A DNA stretch of 36,536 nt from Aestuariibaculum sediminum (GTDB lineage Bacteria; Bacteroidota; Bacteroidia; Flavobacteriales; Flavobacteriaceae), in assembly GCF_014596945.1 (NCBI RefSeq), contig NZ_JACVXB010000007.1, forward strand, positions 1-36,536, in the 5' to 3' direction. Below are positions 33,101-36,536 of this stretch, one piece after another (position 1 is the first letter of the stretch; each line of letters starts with the position of its first letter). The notes beneath the pieces were generated by a model. It was not told where the DNA came from. It searched no databases and saw nothing but the letters and a program-made list of their open reading frames with translations. Position numbers and translations under genes: made by a program.

Positions 33101-34315
33101 TTTACACCAAAGGAAGGGAATGTTCAGTTAAGTGTTATCCCCATCGACTCTAAAAAGCAAATAAAACTATCGGTTTCCGATACTGGATCGGGAATTCCAA
33201 AAGAAGAATTAGAACTCATTTTTGATTTATTTTATCAATCCAGAACGAATAAAAAAAATAAAGGTTCAGGTATTGGCTTAGCCTTAACTAAGGAGTTAGT
33301 AGATTTACATAAAGGAACGATTGAAGTAGAATCTTCGCCCGTGCAAGGAACAGTTTTCACCTTCACCTTACCTATTACAAAGGACGCTTACAACGAATCG
33401 GAATTAATTATAACCGATAATGATAACGAAGAATTAAATGAACAAGAGGAAACAGAACATGAAAACCAATTACAAAAATCGGCCAAAGATCTCTCTAAGA
33501 AAACTATTTTAATCGTTGAAGACAATTTAGATTTACAAGCGTTCCTTAAAGAACTATTAGTTCAAGAATATAATATTTTATTGGCAGAAAATGGCGCCGA
33601 GGGTTACCATTATGCCAAAAGTAATTTTCCCGATTTAATTTTAAGTGATATCATGATGCCAAAAATGGATGGTATCGAGATGTGCATGATGCTGCAGGAA
33701 GACCCTTTAACAAAGCATATACCTGTAGTCATGCTTACCGCAAAAAATTCAACGAATGCAAAGATTTCCGGATTAAAATCGGGCGCCATAGAATATATCA
33801 ACAAGCCTTTTAATACTAATGAGTTACTTTTAAAAATAAAAAACATCATATCTTCTAAGGAGCATATCATTTCAAAATACAGAAAAGAGATAATTACAAG
33901 CCCCGATATAGATACAGAAAAAACTCAGGACGAAATTTTTCTTGAGAATATGACCAATATTATAAATGCCAAATTAAATGATGAAGGATTTAAAATTGAA
34001 GATTTAGCAGAATCACTAAACATGAGTTATTCGAGCCTGTACAGAAAGTGTCAGGCACTCACCGGAAAAAGTTTAGTAGATTACATTCGATTAATCCGAT
34101 TAAAACGTGCGGCTATTTTAATTACAAAATACGGTTATACCATTTCAGAATCGGCGTTCGCTGTTGGTTTTAACGACCCTAAATACTTTTCAAAATGTTT
34201 TAAAAAACAATATGAAAAAAGCCCAAAAGAATTTGCTAAAGAAGCAGAAAAAATAGGTGTCGACAATTATTTGAAAAAACACAATCTGGAGCATTTTAGC
34301 TCAAGTGTGAACTAA
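30200..34315 (+). CDS. Hybrid two-component system sensor-regulator (HTCS)
   Basis: A 1371-residue single-protein signalling system. An N-terminal signal peptide is followed by a periplasmic region of two-component regulator propeller repeats (about 45-700, recurring IWIGT/LWFAT/IWFGT segments), a Y_Y_Y domain (about 730-785) and a membrane segment (about 790-812). The cytoplasmic part has HisKA with His845 in MSHEIQTPITLI, an HATPase domain (NLLSNAFKFTP, DTGSGIP, GSGIGLAL), a receiver with Asp1150 in LSDIMMPKMDG, and an AraC-type DNA-binding domain (about 1255-1355, AESLNMSYSSLYRKCQ, VGFNDPKYFSKCFKKQY). It senses a glycan fragment in the periplasm and activates the adjacent SusCD locus. It is transcribed divergently from the GH109-like gene. 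Confidence 0.96.
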   Translation: MTFKQLLSYKNYLFSIVFLCLTCFTTAQNHINFKPIAPVVNNKPIFVSKTVQDKFGQIWMVHRGGLLIHDGYNFRPITNKNIFKTENERISDIVVCEKKDIWIISNTGSLLYFDINSGRFKNKNSIVNNKRIKTIFNNNNILWFATYKGEIFRHEGNSTDSITQITNNSSIVKDIKSLALTTPNNLFIGTEKGKIFNYNLNTKNCKEIVGLFTDYPGNIILTSDKNNRLWIGTETYGIFVYDSDKEKFIHDDLFYSENYGVNKQMFLTLYNDSDGYVWGGTDGGGLYKMDPETGKIELFFKEDSNEFSLGSNTILDINEDSHKNLWICTNYGKISVLPNVDNNIRYHEGSANHTPQRILSIYKSSKDILWIGTDGSGLTKVSFLPSGVSKEKQYFNNVAINRGFYIQSITEDKNQNIWFGTYRNGLWFHNTKLNTFEKINIVNPRNQEASDIRTVFTDSKGRIWAGTNISVVVFDANKKLLATFENNRHGLKGVIAESFVEDDTENIWLSFFNGGLFKFHEDHTNLQSSSFSDIPFLTTNDSKEKTSEVKSIELGENGTLWLIDNLSNLIKFDTNSKTFKIYDNIQPFKDVSLASIIKQDNDNLWLSSNNGIFHLNLKSNNIRSYYSTDGLQGNTFLTRCVFKDKDGTLYFGGLNGLNYFNPTKIRKKESTPKLYINTIEILNQPIDQLIPEQSNLNVYNMENLDLKSDQSSFSFKFSAIDNVLDPKFHYSYRLKGFNNKWVNSGVERIATYTNIPHGKYVFEVKAGTKSENWNIPMKQITVNIAPPFWQSSIAYILYFLLYGLFIYALRLWYKLRNKLLIEKINHKKENELHDLKMNFFAKMSHEIQTPITLILGPLEDMIKRSADNGNLLLNQRLKIIENNSKRLSKIARELTLIRNKELNELKLLVNKNNLYKHIDEISLSFKELARKKRIDFAINCPKNLHTAWYDKEKIEHVIYNLLSNAFKFTPKEGNVQLSVIPIDSKKQIKLSVSDTGSGIPKEELELIFDLFYQSRTNKKNKGSGIGLALTKELVDLHKGTIEVESSPVQGTVFTFTLPITKDAYNESELIITDNDNEELNEQEETEHENQLQKSAKDLSKKTILIVEDNLDLQAFLKELLVQEYNILLAENGAEGYHYAKSNFPDLILSDIMMPKMDGIEMCMMLQEDPLTKHIPVVMLTAKNSTNAKISGLKSGAIEYINKPFNTNELLLKIKNIISSKEHIISKYRKEIITSPDIDTEKTQDEIFLENMTNIINAKLNDEGFKIEDLAESLNMSYSSLYRKCQALTGKSLVDYIRLIRLKRAAILITKYGYTISESAFAVGFNDPKYFSKCFKKQYEKSPKEFAKEAEKIGVDNYLKKHNLEHFSSSVN

Positions 34316-34333
34316 ACTTAGTATGTAAAAAAC

Positions 34334-34364
34334 AAAAAGCTTGAGATTAAAACTCAAGCTTTTT
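34334..34364. terminator. Bidirectional terminator between HTCS and FKBP genes
   Basis: A perfect 12-bp stem (AAAAAGCTTGAG, 34334-34345, with CTCAAGCTTTTT, 34353-34364) and a 7-base loop lies between two convergent genes. It has T-runs on both strands and probably ends both transcripts. Confidence 0.85.
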
Positions 34365-34389
34365 TAATATTCCAAAAAGTTATAAAAAC

Positions 34390-34818
34390 TTATTTTATTT
34401 CGATTAACTCTAATTCAAAAGTTAAGTCATGACCAGCTAAAGGATGGTTTCCATCCACAATAATGTGATCTTCGTTAACTTCTGCTACTCTAAATTGATG
34501 CTCTCTACCATCTTCACTTTTAGACACTAAGCCCATACCAACTTCTGGTTTTACATCACCAGGTAGTTGCCCGTTGTCAACCTTATGAAATAATTCTTTT
34601 TGAATTTCACCATAAGCTTCTTCTTTAGGTATTGTAACAGTCTTTTTCTCATTTACTTCCATGCTAATGATAGCTTTTTCAAAACCAGGAATTAATAAAC
34701 CTTGTCCTAAAGTAGCTTCTAAAGGCTCTCTTTCGGCCGATGTGTCAAAAACTTGACCATTACTTAATTTTCCTGTGTAATGAACTCTAACAGTATCATT
34801 TTCTTTTACTTGACTCAT
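34390..34818 (-). CDS. FKBP-type peptidyl-prolyl isomerase (SlyD-like)
   Basis: A 142-residue SlyD-type prolyl isomerase. The FKBP half begins VKENDTVRVHYTGKLSNGQVFDTS, has GQGLLIPGFEKAI and returns at the C-terminus with GNHPLAGHDLTFELELIEI; the inserted-in-flap domain runs about 65-120 (IPKEEAYGEIQKELFHKV). This domain order is typical. It lacks the metal-binding His/Cys-rich tail of E. coli SlyD. No signal peptide is present, so it is cytoplasmic and acts as a folding helper. It converges with the HTCS gene. Confidence 0.95.
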   Translation of the reverse strand: MSQVKENDTVRVHYTGKLSNGQVFDTSAEREPLEATLGQGLLIPGFEKAIISMEVNEKKTVTIPKEEAYGEIQKELFHKVDNGQLPGDVKPEVGMGLVSKSEDGREHQFRVAEVNEDHIIVDGNHPLAGHDLTFELELIEIK

Positions 34819-34848
34819 AAATTTTGTTTTCTTGTTTAAAAATCCTCA

Positions 34849-34879
34849 CAAAACTATCATTTATAAATTGAATACCAAT
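34849..34879 (-). promoter_or_regulatory. Promoter of the FKBP gene
   Basis: On the minus strand TTG (34878-34876) precedes TAGTTTTG (34856-34849) with 19 bases between, matching the Bacteroidota TTTG-N19-TAnnTTTG form except for the first T. Transcription would start about 25 bases before the ATG. Confidence 0.45.
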
Positions 34880-35387
34880 AAGATATAATTAAAACCTGAT
34901 ATAATTTAAGATAAACTTAACCCTTCTTTTGCTTTCATTGGTAATATCACGGTTTTTACATATAAATCTAATAGTGATTCCCTTTATTTTTAGTCTTTAA
35001 ATCTCATCAATAAAATAACACTAAAATACACTTTATCGATTTTTTTATACATTTCATAGATGTTTTTTAGAATTTTGTTGTATATTCGTCACTGCAAACA
35101 ACTAATTTTCACAATTGAATATTAACTAACTATTAATTTTCGAAAGTATGCCTTGTAAAAAAACATACTCATTAATTAAAAAAAGTTATTTTAATGAGCG
35201 CACACAAAAGAAGAAACAGGTATTTCAACGATTATATTTGAAATGGCCTACGCCTTCATCTAATTTTACACATGCCTTCTTGGGATTGGTTAATAGCACA
35301 ATGAGAAAAAATGTTACTTGTCTTAGTTAAATAAATAATTAAAGACAAGCATTTTTTGTTGTATAACGCCCTAATCGTTAACTAATT
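34880..35387. other. AT-rich leader region before the large secreted protein
   Basis: No convincing gene is visible. A TATATTCG sequence near 35083, one base off the TAnnTTTG form, could serve as the promoter of the large gene that begins at 35388. A 60-codon frame at 35148-35330 lacks homology I know and is not called as a gene. Confidence 0.4.
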
Positions 35388-36536
35388 ATGAAGCATAATT
35401 ACTTTAAAAACTTCTTTTCGCTTTTTTGCTTATTGTGCATAAGTATGGTAACCTATGCCATACCTTTCAATAACAATAGTGAAATAGACAAAACAACTTC
35501 ATATTCAAAATTTATATACTACGGTGCTCTAACGGACTATGCACATTTTGTCCAAACAGAGTTGATAAATTTTAAGAATTCTGAAAACACATACAAAGTT
35601 GAATCCAATTTATCAGTTTTAATCTCTCCTGAGGTAGGCGACTATATATCCAATGGTGATGGTAATTGGAATAACCCTAACAGTTGGCTTGTTTGGAATG
35701 GCTCTATAGGAGTTATAACAGCGCAATACCCTGGTTTAGTTGGAGGCTCTTATAGCGTTTTTATAATGCCAAATGACACCATAACTATAGCTAGTGATTT
35801 AGGCACTCAAAATATGGATGCCGTTAATGTTTATGGAACATTAATTTTAGGAAATGGTACAGGCAATCAACACATAACTACATTAAACACCCCACAACTT
35901 ACCATTGCTACTGAAGCTCCGGATAATGGCGCATTAACCTTTAATGGAAACAGAGTCAGACTTATATTGCCTGCTAATGCTGCTCTTACAGTTGAGCCAT
36001 CATCTATTATCGATGGAAGTTGTTCGAATAATGATGAAATTTATATAGATACTCAAAAGTATGCTACTTGCGTAGGAGGAGGTTCTACAACGTATTCTTT
36101 TGGAGACATTATTGCTTCTGGTGGAACGATCAACGCTGAAATCGATTTACCTGCGTCAAATTATACCACCGAATCTTGTGTATCTATTGCTCTTGAAGGA
36201 AGTCATACTGGTGCGGTTTCAGGAACTGTTACCCACACCTGGACAATACAAGACCCTAATGGACTGACAACCCCATTAGTATCCAATTTGATTGGCAACA
36301 TCTCCACATCAAGTTTCACTCCCACTATTTTAGGAGATTATCTATTATCATTAGAGGTTAGTGATGATAGTTATACAAACGTAGAAACCAGAACCATTAT
36401 TATAGAAGATAATATCGACCCTGTGGCCATTTGTCAAGATATCACCGTACAGCTGGATGCCGCTGGTAATGCTTCTATTACGGCTGCTGATATTGATAAT
36501 GGTTCTAACGATGCCTGTGGGATTAAATCGCTGGCT
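35388..36536 (+). CDS. Large secreted repeat protein, N-terminal part (runs off the window)
   Basis: From the ATG at 35388 the frame is open for 383 codons to the window edge. It has a signal peptide (NYFKNFFSLFCLLCISMVTYA), then a unique region with GDYISNGDGNWNNPNSWLVW near residue 86, typical of Bacteroidota secreted proteins, a PKD-like segment (VTHTWTIQDPNGLTTPL), and near the end DPVAICQDITVQLDAAG followed by ASITAADIDNGSNDACGI, a HYR-like repeat common in very large surface adhesins of gliding Flavobacteria. These proteins are often thousands of residues long with a type IX secretion tail; the tail is outside this window. The 3' end is missing because the window ends. Confidence 0.88.
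   Translation, partial: MKHNYFKNFFSLFCLLCISMVTYAIPFNNNSEIDKTTSYSKFIYYGALTDYAHFVQTELINFKNSENTYKVESNLSVLISPEVGDYISNGDGNWNNPNSWLVWNGSIGVITAQYPGLVGGSYSVFIMPNDTITIASDLGTQNMDAVNVYGTLILGNGTGNQHITTLNTPQLTIATEAPDNGALTFNGNRVRLILPANAALTVEPSSIIDGSCSNNDEIYIDTQKYATCVGGGSTTYSFGDIIASGGTINAEIDLPASNYTTESCVSIALEGSHTGAVSGTVTHTWTIQDPNGLTTPLVSNLIGNISTSSFTPTILGDYLLSLEVSDDSYTNVETRTIIIEDNIDPVAICQDITVQLDAAGNASITAADIDNGSNDACGIKSLA

Noticed and set aside
35148-35330. A 60-codon plus-strand frame ahead of the large secreted protein
   Set aside because: No recognisable domain or signal sequence and no promoter evidence; it may be chance in AT-rich DNA.

Overview
The window looks like chromosomal DNA of a (probably marine) member of the Flavobacteriaceae, phylum Bacteroidota. 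The evidence is low GC content, start codons without Shine-Dalgarno sequences, promoter-like TTTG-N19-TAnnTTTG elements, a SusC/SusD pair with a hybrid two-component sensor/regulator (HTCS), a CTnDOT-type tyrosine integrase next to a tRNA gene, and a large secreted repeat protein at the right edge.

Left part (1-8740), an accessory island that ends at tRNA-Arg(UCU). It holds a 5'-truncated glycosidase-like gene, a decayed IS21-type istB, four copies of a degenerate dispersed repeat, a three-gene enzyme cluster (PhzF-like, DJ-1/PfpI isonitrile-hydratase-like, metal-dependent cyclase/hydrolase), a lone AAA+ ATPase with three palindromes at exact 33-bp spacing over its start, and an integrase whose upstream region carries inverted repeats.

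Middle part (8945-15949), a sulfur/respiration block. A Crp/Fnr-type regulator is followed by a TauE/SafE exporter, a CstB-like persulfide dioxygenase-rhodanese, a rhodanese, a thioredoxin, a TPMT-like methyltransferase and cytochrome bd oxidase (cydAB). Four palindromes GTAAC-N4-GTTAC (one with ATTAC as right arm) lie before the exporter, the CstB-like gene, the rhodanese and cydA. In all four the palindrome centre is exactly 29.5 bp from the first base of a TAnnTTTG/TAnnTTTA element. This reads as one regulon for sulfide/persulfide detoxification and a sulfide-tolerant oxidase. The fourth promoter appears to make a short terminated RNA ahead of cydA.

Next (15988-18782) is a threonine catabolism module: tdh and kbl on the minus strand, with a divergent Lrp/AsnC regulator.

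Right part (19089-34315), a polysaccharide utilisation locus. On the minus strand, SusC (broken by one frameshift), SusD, a fasciclin lipoprotein, a DUF5007-like lipoprotein, an intercistronic terminator, a secreted unknown protein and a DUF3472-like lipoprotein. A GH109-type Gfo/Idh/MocA enzyme lies upstream on the same strand behind its own terminator, and a 1371-residue HTCS is divergent from it. The window closes with an FKBP-type prolyl isomerase and the first 383 codons of a large secreted protein that runs off the end.
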